Source: Phorcus lineatus
Taxonomy: Eukaryota > Mollusca > Gastropoda > Trochida > Trochidae
Direction: 5' to 3'
DNA: 64,000 nt
Assembly: GCA_921293015.1 (NCBI GenBank)
Contig: OV121081.1
Coordinates: forward strand, 78,881,022 to 78,945,021
Below are positions 13,641 to 25,364 of this stretch, one piece after another. A model generated the notes under the pieces. It searched no databases. It was not told the origin of the DNA and saw only the letters and a program-made list of their open reading frames with translations. Position numbers and translations under genes: made by a program. How positions within the stretch are numbered: the stretch's first letter is position 1; each line of letters begins with the position of its first letter.

Positions 13641-14981
13641 TCCATAACAACGTTAAAGTTCAATGCCAAATATCAAATCGTTTATGAAGCAACGTGTGTC
13701 TAGTGGGCATAATCAAGGATAACCAAACAATTGCAGCCAATGAAATATTCATGTTTTTATCTATCATATTGTCCTGTATCTACGTATCACGTTCTCAACT
13801 CCATGATTCGTATCAATAATTGATGATGCACGACCAACAATTCAACCAGATCAAGGAATGATCCCTCTGCCTATATTGCATAGATCACTCAATTTCAAAT
13901 TCAAAAAGTTTTTATTTTTTCGTTTTATAGAGGCAAAAAGTAGTTTTCATGCAATTTCATATGGTTTACATGTAGTTACGTGTCAAATGCCATTTGGGCT
14001 GATTTAGTTCTAATATAGTATTCTAATATAATATATAATATATAATAATAATAAATATTCAGAATATGTAGTTGTGTTCGATTCAAATCGAGTCTCCGGC
14101 TTATACATGTGCATAAGCCGAAATCACATGTCCAGCTTTCTGCCAAGCAGATGACTTATTAAACAACCGAAATGTGTCCAATTGTCTAGAGATATATAGA
14201 TAAACTACTGTCGGGCGCATTAACCCTTGGTTAATGTAATGATTGAAAAAGGTTATACAATATAACTTTATTGACACATTTTACTAAACAGATTGGCAAT
14301 ATTCAAGGTTTTCTTTTCAGCAGCGGTCATTTCTTCTCAGGTGTATCATACAATGTATATTTTTAACGTAATCAATTATATTAGGCCGTGAAGAGTCTTC
14401 TCCCCTTAATAGCAAAGAAAAATGATACATAAACATTGTTCACAACATTTCAAAATGTTTCCTCACTACACTGAGTTATTTACAAAATACATTATGAATA
14501 TGAATTGCATACTCATAAGGCTAATTTTAACTTAGCAAGTGTTGACACTCATGTAATGTTTTTCCTCAAATGATGTTGGCGCTCGCCTGCTTTTGGCTAA
14601 AGATGTTACCTCTAGTCATTTTACGAACGCCTCGATCATTTTTTCGAAACTGCGAATAGAGTGGTTGTAGCCTTCTGATCAAATCGATTGTTGGTTAGCG
14701 CCCTCTGGACGCTGATATGAAATTGAGTACAGTTTGATTTTTCAATACAAACAGGATAGTATGTGTAATATATCACCGTACTACTTTTGGCACAATACTA
14801 ATGAGTAATGTTCGAATTATAGCAACGTAAATATCGTTTTATAGCTAGAATAATATTCGGTGTTCGTAAAATAATTCTCAAAAGCGATTATTTATCCAAT
14901 ATTATTAAGAAGTCTCAGAGAAATTACTCATACATTTCATGAGGTTATGGTTAGGTAAAAATATTCTTAACAACAGTCTCT
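13641..14981. other. intergenic, AT-rich, small hairpin
   Basis: It contains an AT-only microsatellite-like patch (about 14018-14055) and a small inverted repeat at 14098-14121 (cggcttat ... ataagccg, 8-bp arms). No gene is visible. Confidence 0.5.
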
Positions 14982-14993
14982 GTGTTAGACTAG

Positions 14994-15716
14994 TTTTTTT
15001 TTCAAATCTTTTTATTCAATTCATTTCCATGGGTATACATGAGTTAATAGAACATGATACATTGGTAACTATTGTAAAACATTAATCAAAGCTCTCCATT
15101 TGGCATGGAATAATGGCATAGTATTATTTTTAATTGCTATAATTTTCTCAACATTGAAAACATCCTTGACAATGCTTACAAAGTGATCAATGGATAATTT
15201 GTTTTTCTTAATACTTGAGTTATGTATATGTTATGTTTTAGCCATTAAAATGATATGTGATGCCAGAAGGCTGACAAAACTATTACAAAACAGAATATCT
15301 AAGTCAGATATGGCAATATTAATATGTGTAATATGGTGATTAATAAAAGTTTCAACTTTTCTCCAGAATTCATACACAAACTTGCATTTAATAAAAACAT
15401 GGTACAGATTTTCAGAATTCAGATTCACAAACAGAGCAGATATTTGTATCAATTATTTTCATTTTGGTTAGCTCTTTTCTAGTGTAAATTGCTCTATTGA
15501 TAAACCTGTACTGAAAGTCTAAACGTTTTACATCTTTAGTACAATTTTAAACACAACATTCCATGGAATATTTAGGTTAGGTTCATTTTGCCATTTTTGA
15601 CATACCTTAAGGGCAGTATCATCAACAATTAGTTTATCATAAAAACTTCTACTTCCTTTTTCTCGAGATAGCAGATCATGAAGAGTTTGTCATAATGAGA
15701 GATTTTGTTTACAAGA
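14994..15716 (-). mobile_element. LINE 3' fragment, 5'-truncated, with target duplications
   Basis: On the minus strand this reads as the C-terminal end of a non-LTR retrotransposon ORF2, then a 3' UTR with AATAAA and a poly(A) tail (poly-T at 14994-15002 on the plus strand). Translation of 15452-15231 contains ENLYHVFIKCKFVYEFW, the His/Cys/Phe-Trp pattern typical of the region after reverse transcriptase in many LINEs. Upstream, VCQKWQNEPNLNIPWNVVF also fits that region. The frame carries several stops and at least one frameshift, so it is dead. The copy is flanked by gtgttagactag (14982-14993) and gtgttagagtag (15717-15728), a 12-bp target-site duplication with one mismatch. The size of about 723 bp fits 5' truncation during target-primed reverse transcription. 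The clade (L1/Tx1-like) is a guess. Confidence 0.85.
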
Positions 15717-15958
15717 GTGTTAGAGTAGTTAGGAGCCAACAACATCTTTAGTTATTACCAATTATCCTACCTCATGTAATGCCGATCTCTGATTGGTCCA
15801 CGTGACCCTAAACAAATATCCATATACACCGTCACCGAGGGATGATAAATCCCTTATACCCCGCTACATGAGTAAAGCGTGCTTCCATATCAATCAATCA
15901 AAGTTTCATTTCTGTTTGCCTTTTTAATAATACATTAAGACATTCGGTAAGATAAACT

Positions 15959-16099
15959 CGTTATAACATTCCGTCAAGGGTGACATAGAGATATATTATT
16001 CCTTTGAAAGGTTTTATGCAACTCGCGTTCCGCTTGTTGCATAAAACCTCTAAAGGGAGTAATATATCCCTATGTCACCCTTGACGGAATGTTATAACG
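15959..16099. mobile_element. 141-bp hairpin MITE-like element
   Basis: The left arm (15959-16022) and right arm (16036-16099) are near-perfect reverse complements about 64 bp long, with a 13-bp spacer (tcgcgttccgctt). The outer end reads cgttataacattccgtcaag on both strands. There is no coding capacity. It looks like a short foldback MITE; I could not establish a target-site duplication. About 200 bp to the left (15765-15890) a smaller inverted pair (ctcatgta ... tacatgag) frames a segment that may be related. Confidence 0.8.
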
Positions 16100-16293
16100 T
16101 ATAGTGTACCACTTAGATAACGTCATTTGAGTAAACCTAGGATAACCGATAACGTCTTTTACTGCATTCACAATGCTTAGTTAAGGAGGATGTGGATAGA
16201 TATTCACTTATCCTCAATACTGGAGACATGAAAACAACAAGGAAAGTTAATAAATGGTTTAACCCCCATGTACACGTATCACTGCCTCATTAA

Positions 16294-17542
16294 CAGGCCC
16301 CCCTGAGTAATTGAAGGAAATGCATCAAATTTGAAGGAAAACAGTGCATAATAGAAGGGAAAGCTTCCCAAATGGTAGGAAACGCAGCTTAATCGCGAAA
16401 CAAACACGTCAATATCGGTGAAACGCGGTAATATCAGAGATTTTCCGTCCATATCGGAAGCAACCCGATCCCACTTTCGAAGGAACCCGATCCCACCTTC
16501 GAAGGACCATCGGTAGACTTCGGAAGGAACACGGTAATTTCCGTGAATTCTCGGTCGACAGCGGAAGCAAACGCATCTCAAAATGGCTACGAATCTGCAG
16601 TCTCCAGTTTCGGTGAGTGTTGTTTATATGTTTTACTGTGTGATTTTTAGATGTATTTTGTTCTACATGCTTGCATTGAAAGCGCAATTGAACAAGGAAA
16701 CGATGGAGTTGTAGAGTTTTGCAATGAAATTGAGTAGTTACGGCGTTACTCGCATAGAGTCCGGGTTTGTTTACATCAGTCAGATGAAGCCGTATCGCTA
16801 ACGCTATCATCGACCCGCGTCTGTGATTGCGTTTACCTGCATCAGACTTTCCGGGTTATATTTTTTATAAGTTTTGGAAATATGTATGTGAATTTTGTGA
16901 GTATGTTATGTGATACATAACATACTCACAAAATTCTCATACATATTTCCAAAACTTATAACCAGCCTTCCAAAATATAACCCGGAAAGTCTGATGCAGG
17001 TAAACGCAATCACAGACGCGGGTCGATGATAGCGTTAGCGATACGGCTTCATCTGACTGATGTAAACAAACCCGGACTCTATGCGAGTAACGCCGTAACT
17101 ACTCAATTTCATTACAAAACTCTACAACTCCATCGTTTCCTTGTTCAATTGCGCTTTCAATGCAAGCATGTAGAACAAAATACATCTAAAAATCACACAG
17201 TAAAACATATAAACAACACTCACCGAAACTGGAGACTGCAGATTCGTAGCCATTTTGAGATGCGTTTGCTTCCGCTGTCGACCGAGAATTCACGGAAATT
17301 ACCGTGTTCCTTCCGAAGTCTACCGATGGTCCTTCGAAGGTGGGATCGGGTTCCTTCGAAAGTGGGATCGGGTTGCTTCCGATATGGACGGAAAATCTCT
17401 GATATTACCGCGTTTCACCGATATTGACGTGTTTGTTTCGCGATTAAGCTGCGTTTCCTACCATTTGGGAAGCTTTCCCTTCTATTATGCACTGTTTTCC
17501 TTCAAATTTGATGCATTTCCTTCAATTACTCAGGGGGGCCTG
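16294..17542. mobile_element. 1249-bp near-perfect palindromic foldback element
   Basis: Two arms of about 618 and 628 bp meet at a 3-nt centre (gat, 16912-16914). Outer ends are caggcccccctgag at 16294 and its complement ending at 17542. ATTAA flanks the element directly on both sides (16289-16293 and 17543-17547), the likely 5-bp target duplication. The arms are almost identical: the conceptual 133-codon frames in the two arms differ by a single residue (Cys/Tyr). A small indel near the centre (right arm gains about 10 bp near 16965) accounts for the length difference. The superfamily is unknown; ends beginning CAGG with a 5-bp duplication do not point me to one family. No transposase is encoded, so it is non-autonomous. 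Confidence 0.9.
16583..16612 (+). other. ATG plus 10 codons and splice donor in palindrome left arm
   Basis: Within the left arm an ATG at 16583 opens ten codons (MATNLQSPVS) that end exactly at a strong donor, tcg|gtgagt, at 16613. The mirror copy is in the right arm on the minus strand (about 17256 down to 17227). Both read toward the centre of the palindrome. This resembles a captured first coding exon with its 5' flank, but chance is not excluded because no partner exon is identified. Confidence 0.3.
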
Positions 17543-17547
17543 ATTAA

Positions 17548-20500
17548 AGTGACTAAAAATATCTTTCATTATTTTTAATGTGGCTTTTGTAAGACATAAA
17601 ATACCTTATGACTTTAGTTAAATCAAAATCGCCTCCAATCTGTATCTCCAAAATGCCAAAATTATTATATTCTCGTTTTCAATGATAATCGTAATACGGC
17701 CCTATAACTGTTAAGAATTCGAAATTATGTGTCCAGTTGTTTATCATTAGTTAATGACCTACCTAACACTATCAACAAATGTTTGTCTTTGTCTCTGCTG
17801 TAGATAAGTGTCCTAAATCACGTTTGAGCCAGTCACTTCCGGTTTTTTTTATCACAAATCACGACAATACCCGTTAACTGTTGTAATACTGAACTGATAA
17901 GCATTAGGATTCGGATTTTCTGAAACAACCACTTCCTCTCGATAAAATAAGAGCAATTTTGAAGTTTGACATTTTGACTACAAAAAATACTCTGTGCCCC
18001 TTTAAATGAACTTCTCGTTGGGTGAAAAGAACGCTGAAGCTACCCGAAAGAGGCAGTCGGTTCCTTCTTTCCATTCTTTGTCAGAAAATCTCTGAAATGC
18101 CTCAAATTTTTTTAGTTTATATGGTGGCCAGAATATGGACTGAAATCCAGATTCACTCAATTACTTCAACACTTTTTTCCGGTTTGTAGTTCGCATGGTC
18201 ATAAAGAACTGTTGTGATGATTACTGATGTGATTGATAATCAACAGGGGCAAAATCTAGGTAAATATAACCACAATGGTCAGGTGTAACAGGCAACGTCA
18301 AAACAGAAACGTGTCGTCATTTGATGCTCAGAATTACATCAAAACACTGTGATAATAGAATATTTTTCTCAACAACATTGTGTTAAGATTGTGTTGACAC
18401 GCCGAAACGTTTCCCCTACTAGGTAATAGATAGAGATTATCACACTTATTTTGCTATCGATTAAGTACGATTCGTCATAATGTCTTGTCGAAAGATTTTA
18501 CCATTAGAAAAAAACAGTTGCCAGTCATTCTATACTCTTTGTCATATATTTTGACACCCAGATATTACTTAACATTATATATAAAATGGCATATAAAATA
18601 TATCAAATTTTCCTAATACACTACCGGACAAAAACGCATCAGCAAATTGTAATGGCGCTTAAGAAACATCAAAAATCGATGGAAGTTTGAGCTAAAATAC
18701 ATCTCGAAGCTCCTAAAAACTATTAAAATTTTACGCTGTAATAACAAGTTTTTTACTCCAGAAATTCGAATTAAGAAGGGCTAAAAATATATATCAACGG
18801 AAATTAGGGTGTTTTTACATACTAAAGTGTTTCAGTTTGTAAAATGTGTTACTTTATAACACATTTTAAGCGAAAATCACAAACTTTCACCTGACAGCTG
18901 TTTCAGTGTCACTGCAAGTTCTGTATCGACCGTATACATGAACGGGAGACTATGATCGGACCCCTATGTGTTCATTTTAATGCGTTTAAACAATGTCAAG
19001 CCTTGGAATTTAAAACAACTGTCAACCATAAACCTTTTATATTCCAAGTTGCTAATAGTTATACGTAGACGTTTAGTCAGTATCTCTTTATCGAACAATC
19101 TAAAATCTGTTATATAGATCCAAGCTTCCCTTGTGCACGCCGATCTATGGTATACGATGTCCATTAGGTCACTTGGCGATGGAGATGTTATGAGAATTCA
19201 CGTTGAAAAATACCATTTTGGGCTAATTAAGTATCCACCTAACTTAACCCCTTTCTATTGACTACACATGGTTGTTTGAATTTAATGAGAAACTGTTGTA
19301 TATTTTGGTAGTAAATTTACACCTTGCCCCGTTCTTATCAATTTTCAGATGTTTTGCATTTTTGGTATGTTTTTTTGCGGGTTTTATGTGTGAGCGGTTT
19401 ACAAGCTTTCTTATGTATATTATTAGGTTTATCATGTCTCTTGCAACGATATGGTGAGAACTAGCGTCATGAACGCTGTTCATCGGAGCCATTCTGATTC
19501 AGATGAAGCTATGTGTTTTGGTGATCGCTTGTTTGTTTACAGTTTCACGTTTTATTGTGTGGTGTTGATGAATAAGGACCCTGCGTATTATTACCAACGT
19601 TTGGTATAGAATGTACGCCCAGGCCAGGTTGTTGATCTAGTGGATACGTCAAGATGTATTCGGTCAGTACAAGCGTACATTCTCAAAAGGCACCACTTTA
19701 GTAGGTGGGTAAAACACATGCAAGGTTTCAGAAAGATTTTCAATCGATAAACGGTTTGTGAAGTTCTGGTACGGGAACAAAGCTATCCAAATTCAACTTT
19801 TTGTCATATTGTTCGAAATAAATTACAATACACAAATCCAAATATATAAATAGGAAAATACGAATATCTGTTCCTGTACCTTAACCAATTTCATCAAGAT
19901 AGACACTCAACTATTCTTTCCCCATTGATCCCACGTGATCGGTTCAAATGGTACTTTCATGGTGAGTAACGTACTAGAAAATGGCAATCATGAAGTTTTG
20001 AGGCAGCTTGAACATGGTATTAACCATCATCTCACACTGTAACTTAACCAGAAGCCGTAAGAAATTATGCTATCCGTGTATGTCCCGCTTTGACAATACA
20101 CTTCATTTCGTTTACACCCTAAGTGTTAAGAAGTCTTCTGAGACATAAGGTATTGAAGTGTATATGAAGTCAATGACATAAAACTTGATTTCATGTTTAT
20201 ACATACGCACAGGGTCGAGAACACACATCAGTAATGCAGTACCAAGGATCCCAACACAATCTGTTGCGAGTATCAGCCAACAAGTCCATCAAGGTACACT
20301 TAACGACACTACCGGCTGCCTGCGTGTGGGACGGGCTAGAGGAATCAATGTATTGTCAAATCGAATCAGAATTATTAAGCTAAGAATAGCAGATAAATAT
20401 AATCAAGATTCAATTACTGCTTTTCTTCTAAATTTCCGAAGTACAAATTCTCGTCCAACAACTTGCGGCTCGGATAAAGGAAGACGCGCTCTTGACTTAA

Positions 20501-20664
20501 TGTGAAACTCTCAGCCGTGATTATTTTTCGACCCAAATACCCTAGATCCAAACAGCGCCTGTATAGAATCGACAAAGGGAGGTAAGTGAGGTGGTCAGAA
20601 CAGCGAGATGGTCGATATGGTAATAGCATTTCTTGGAGACTAAACGTTGCCATGACATTCTCAG
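17548..20664. other. intergenic, nothing recognised
   Basis: No gene or strong repeat is seen. The short frames at 18964-19164, 19262-19492 and 20185-20505 lack domains and consistent splice sites. Confidence 0.5.
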
Positions 20665-20822
20665 AAATATCGTGGGATCACGCGCCTTGTTGTCAAATGG
20701 CACATCCGCTTTCGTTTCATCCTATTCAAGACTCCACCAACTTTAAACAGTCGGAATAACACAACCACCAAGGCAGACGACATTTTTGGAGCAGAGGAGT
20801 TTGAAGATTTCGTTCACTTTTC
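20665..20822 (+). other. possible isolated coding exon
   Basis: After a weak acceptor (attctcag) an uninterrupted frame of about 52 codons runs to a good donor (ttttc|gtaagt at 20823). Its end has an acidic coding-like stretch, TKADDIFGAEEFEDFVHFS. The acceptor lacks a long pyrimidine tract and no neighbouring exon joins convincingly. It could be one exon of an unlocated gene or a chance open frame. Confidence 0.2.
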
Positions 20823-22470
20823 GTAAGTACATATAAAGTAAGGATATAAGCTTATAATGCCAATAATGTACTTTTGTTTGAATAATGGACTAGATATCTT
20901 ATTTTATACGTTTATTAATCGTTTCGGAATAGTAAGCTTTGTTTTAATAGTATTTCAATCTTGCTTAATTTTTAGTTATATCCATATATCTATGTTCAAA
21001 AATTATTTATCGTAAAACATCTGTACGTATTAATATTTATCAACATATCGATTTGAGAGTGAAAAAAGTCTTGTCATTTAACATACCCACTATTTATGAG
21101 GTCATTTGATCCTTGCTCAGTATCTGCACATCTTTCTGTTATCTGTTTGTGTTTCAGACACTATGTCCGTTATAATGTAGGACTTAAGGGACGTAAGCAT
21201 TACATCTAATTTTAACTAGATGGGTCTAACATATGATTTTTGGGGTTTTTCAATATGTTTTAGTTTTTCATGCTTTACTAAATGTGTAACCATTTAGATT
21301 GGTTTCAGAAAAGACTTGTTTATTTTCGTTAATTAGTGAAAAAAATGCAGTTTCACACCAGACTGCATCGAGTCTATGAATCATCTCATGTCTCTCGTGG
21401 AAGCTTTTTTCATTTATTTTTTATTTCAGCGTTTAATTATAAAAATATTGTTGGCTAAATATAAACATAAGGTGAAAAAGGCTCCTTAACATTATTTGAG
21501 CGATTGAAATTTAAACCAGTAAAATGTCATTCTATTTTGTGAAGTCTTTTTTTAAAAAGGCAAAGGTGACATAAAACAGCATTTCAAAGTTCCCTTGAAA
21601 CTGTTAAATCATTTTCCTGTTGATTAAAAACAATTTTTTTATCAAAACTTCCAGTACAACTTCCTTCATTTTGTAATCTTTATCTAAGATTATATAAACT
21701 CATTTTATATTTCAACAGAAAAAAATCACAATGCCTTCGAACTTTAAAATCATGAGGTAAAATTAATTTTAGGATCTCCTAAATTTAGTCAATGAAGAAG
21801 AACTGTTCGTATCATAGTTTAAATATGAAGTTCAAAATGTATGGATATATAATTACTTATTGAAATAAGATTCGGACGTCTCTCTGAATTACTTTAATAA
21901 TTTGATAATTGAGCTGTCACTTTTTAAAACCTGGAGTACCCAAAGGATAAATGGATCATATTGTTAATACGAGAAACATTGAAAACCTTGGCAGTTTTAA
22001 AAAGAGTCATATCTGTTTAACACAGTGTTGAAATATATAACCAAATATTGTATGCCCACTCAAACTCGGACCTTTCTTATAAAAGGAACTTGCCAAATAC
22101 TATGAATTAACAAAATATGAAGCAACAATATCTTCTGATGTTAATAACTTCAACAAGTTTTGGTCAAGTTGTCATTTTCTGTTTAGATAAGATAAGATAA
22201 TCTTTTGATGTATGCCCAACTCTGTAAAATGCAACAAAAAAAGTTAAAATATTTAAAAAATAAATAAAAGGAACTAACTTAATTTCTTCAGCTACGGAGT
22301 CAGAGCGTCGGGTTCAGCGTTTGGTGTGTGAACCATTCGGGTTCGTGACGGCATATCGTCAAAAACATTTGCTCATGGGAAAATAAAATGTTGCTATTTT
22401 TCAAAAGTTACAGTAAGCCTACACTTTGACTTAAACAAACAAAACAATTATATCAATGGAAAATATTTAA
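20823..22470. other. intergenic, nothing firm
   Basis: AT-rich sequence without coding character. Around 22291-22355 is a weak tRNA-like patch (gagcgtcggg ... cgggttcgtgac) that may be a decayed tRNA-derived SINE head. Confidence 0.4.
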
Positions 22471-22473
22471 GGT

Positions 22474-22595
22474 AATTGCCCGGGACATGGAGATTATTAA
22501 GATAATTGCCCGGGGCAGAGGGCATTATCAAGATAATTGCCCGGTTTAGTGGGACATTATTAAGATAACTTCCCGGGATAGCGTGATTGAATCAG
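22474..22595. repeat. four copies of a ~31-bp unit
   Basis: The motif aattgcccggg followed by a variable run and attattaagat recurs at 22474, 22504, 22535 and, as aacttcccggg, 22567. Spacing is 30-32 bp. Confidence 0.75.
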
Positions 22596-25364
22596 GGTTG
22601 AGCGAACATACGTAAAATAGTGTCCCGCAAGAACAAGTGAGCGACGTCACTGGAGGTTTAAAGATATTGACCTCACCTTGGTTCCCACTTCTGTGGCATA
22701 TTGTCAGCATTGAGGAATTGTTTGGTTGCCTGTCCCAGGACTCAAGGTCACACTTACTCGTGTACGTACTGAAAATCTGTCCAAATCATCCACGACTGTG
22801 TTCTACCGGAGATATGATCTGAAAGAAATCATTTGAACAGAGGATGGCTACAGTGTTGGTTTTCTGTTGTGACCTTCGTGTCCAGCGACTACAGAAATGT
22901 ATGTGATTGCTAGCTTGGACTTTTGACACGTTTATGAACAAAGTTGATAATGGATAATACCAGGTGACTCATTGTTACTATTCTTTACGTTTTCTTGATT
23001 TTCTTGTTATCGTTTTAACGTGTATTTTGTTAACGAAGGTGATGTATTGAAAACGTGTTTCTCGTCAATGTCATTTTCATGAAATGATGATGTCAAGTTA
23101 ATGTGTCATTAGGCAAAGTTTCTTTCATGGACATTTTTTTTACTGAGTAATTATTTTAAAAGCACGTGGAAAACTCATTATTAGTTCAATTTTTTTTATC
23201 AACAATGCATGGAAAAATACACAAATGTAATAACTATGATATTGCATGTAAAAAAAGGTTATTTAATTTATGGCACTATTGCTTTGAGAAAACTTTTAAT
23301 CACAAATCAACTTGACGATGACACTTGCACAAACGGTATCTGTTCAACCTTGACCTCGACAAATCATTGATTCATTGATCAAGTATTGATTCACTTCCCC
23401 AATAAACTACCATCTGGCGGCACATAAGTAGCGGGTCGTTATGTGTATATGTATATAGTATGTATCCCTATGTATGTGAGGTTACACATGGGTAAAGTCT
23501 TTTGTGTGTATACTGAATGTGATATAACTTTGATGTAATATGAAGTGACATATATGAAGTGCACTGCCAGACACGCTACTGTTGATTATTTTTTAAACAA
23601 ACAGCGCCTTACCTGTGGCAAATAGGTAGCATGAGTCGATGGGTAAACGTTATGGGAGTTACGGGTAACTGGTTAGATTGTTATGATAAATATGAGTATT
23701 ATTCCGTACATTTAAATGACTGATATGCCTTATCGAAATAACATCCAATATAATTTAAGTTATATAACGATAAATAGGAATTATTTATACAAAATGTTTG
23801 TTCTTGGTATGAAAGAAATTCATCTGTTGAAGAAAAAGAAGCTAGTGTACGTTTTTGTAGCAATGTCACCCAAGCTTTTAGTCGATGGATTGCTTTTTTT
23901 CATCAGGACACGATAACCGATAATCTGAATTATAAAACGAATCGGGTAAAAAAAAACTCTTGGAGTTTATAGTTTGAGCGTTTACATTTGAACTAACTTT
24001 ACCAAACAGAACATTTCCTTTACAATTCCACTACCAATTGTAAATTTATTCTTCAATTTTACATCATAGACGATCTTTCATGATAACGATTTAGTCTATT
24101 CCTTGATGGGAAGCAACTGTTGTCACGCTCAATATAAGGTCCTCAGTAAATCAATTATTTCAGTGTCGCATTACCGGGGCAGGTATCATATTTTGATTTG
24201 TGAATTTCGACATCGAGCGCTCGTAATAGCATCTTTATATGCGGCTTTATTCAGTGAAATACCAGATTACATTCAATCAGCGATCTGAAAACATTTTCAT
24301 AGAATGAAAGTCAGTGGACCATTTTGTATAATTTTAGATAACACAAAGACATTTGCCATATCTCATCGAATACGATGTATATTTAACCATTCACATTCGC
24401 GCCTATCTCACTCATGAAAATATAAATGTCTGTTTCACTCGATGAAATATACATGGTATTCGTCTATAAATTTTAAATATCCTCTATGATTTTGTAATAA
24501 ACCTAACTTTTTGGATGTATTCCAATTAACGCTATAATTGCTCATGAAATGATATCTTGCAACTGTGTAATTGTTACAAATGAAGTGTGTTTTAGTTTAA
24601 GTTAAAAACATTGACTTTAAAAGATACTCAATTTACTCAATACTCAAAATAAAAGAAAACAATTAATAATTGAATATCAGTGTTTACAAAATGCGATCGT
24701 AATAGCGTACATGTTTTAGCTAACCATTACCATCGGTCATTTTTAATATTTTATATTGAAAAATTTAAAGGAGAGTGAAAATAAATGTGTTAAATGTGTC
24801 CATAGGTAATTATTGATATAAAAATTCAGTATAAAACCAACAGTTATGCTGATCATTGTGATACACAAATCATTGGAAGGACGACGCCATACATTATGTT
24901 TAGTAACGTATCTATATTATCAGGTACCCTATGCATTAGCAGGACTGGATTACAAAATCAACTACTGATTGTTTTAGAATTACTGAAAGATTATTTGAAT
25001 CTTTATCCTTATTAACAACTATATTTCGACAAAGTTCATAAAACAAAACTAACGGAATCACCGTGTAATATCTCACTATATTTATATACGTGTGACACAC
25101 TGAAGCAGGTGGACATGATTGGCATATAAGTAAATCACAGGTATGGCCGTAGACTTAATAGACGAGAGTGTGAAGACCATCTGACGCGCCCTGGATTCCC
25201 ACTGTGGGTGGATGGTAGGATGCAGCATACAGGGATCTACAGAGTCGACTGAGGTCGGTGCGTAAAATCTATACCCAGGGTCCTGCCGAATCTTATGCGG
25301 GAAGGAGAGAACAGATTTAGGTCTACAGAGGCTAGTCGGATGCATACTCTCTTGGATTGGATGC
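22596..25364. other. intergenic, nothing recognised
   Basis: Short open frames (22637-22822, 23716-23916, 24103-24288) have no recognisable domain or supporting splice structure. The rest is AT-rich single-copy-looking sequence. Confidence 0.5.

Noticed and set aside
16409-17427. Identical 133-codon open frames in opposite orientation (16409-16810 minus, 17026-17427 plus)
   Set aside because: They are the same palindrome arm translated twice. No domain or start context is seen, and overlapping frames in the arms are equally long, so they are shadows of the inverted repeat.
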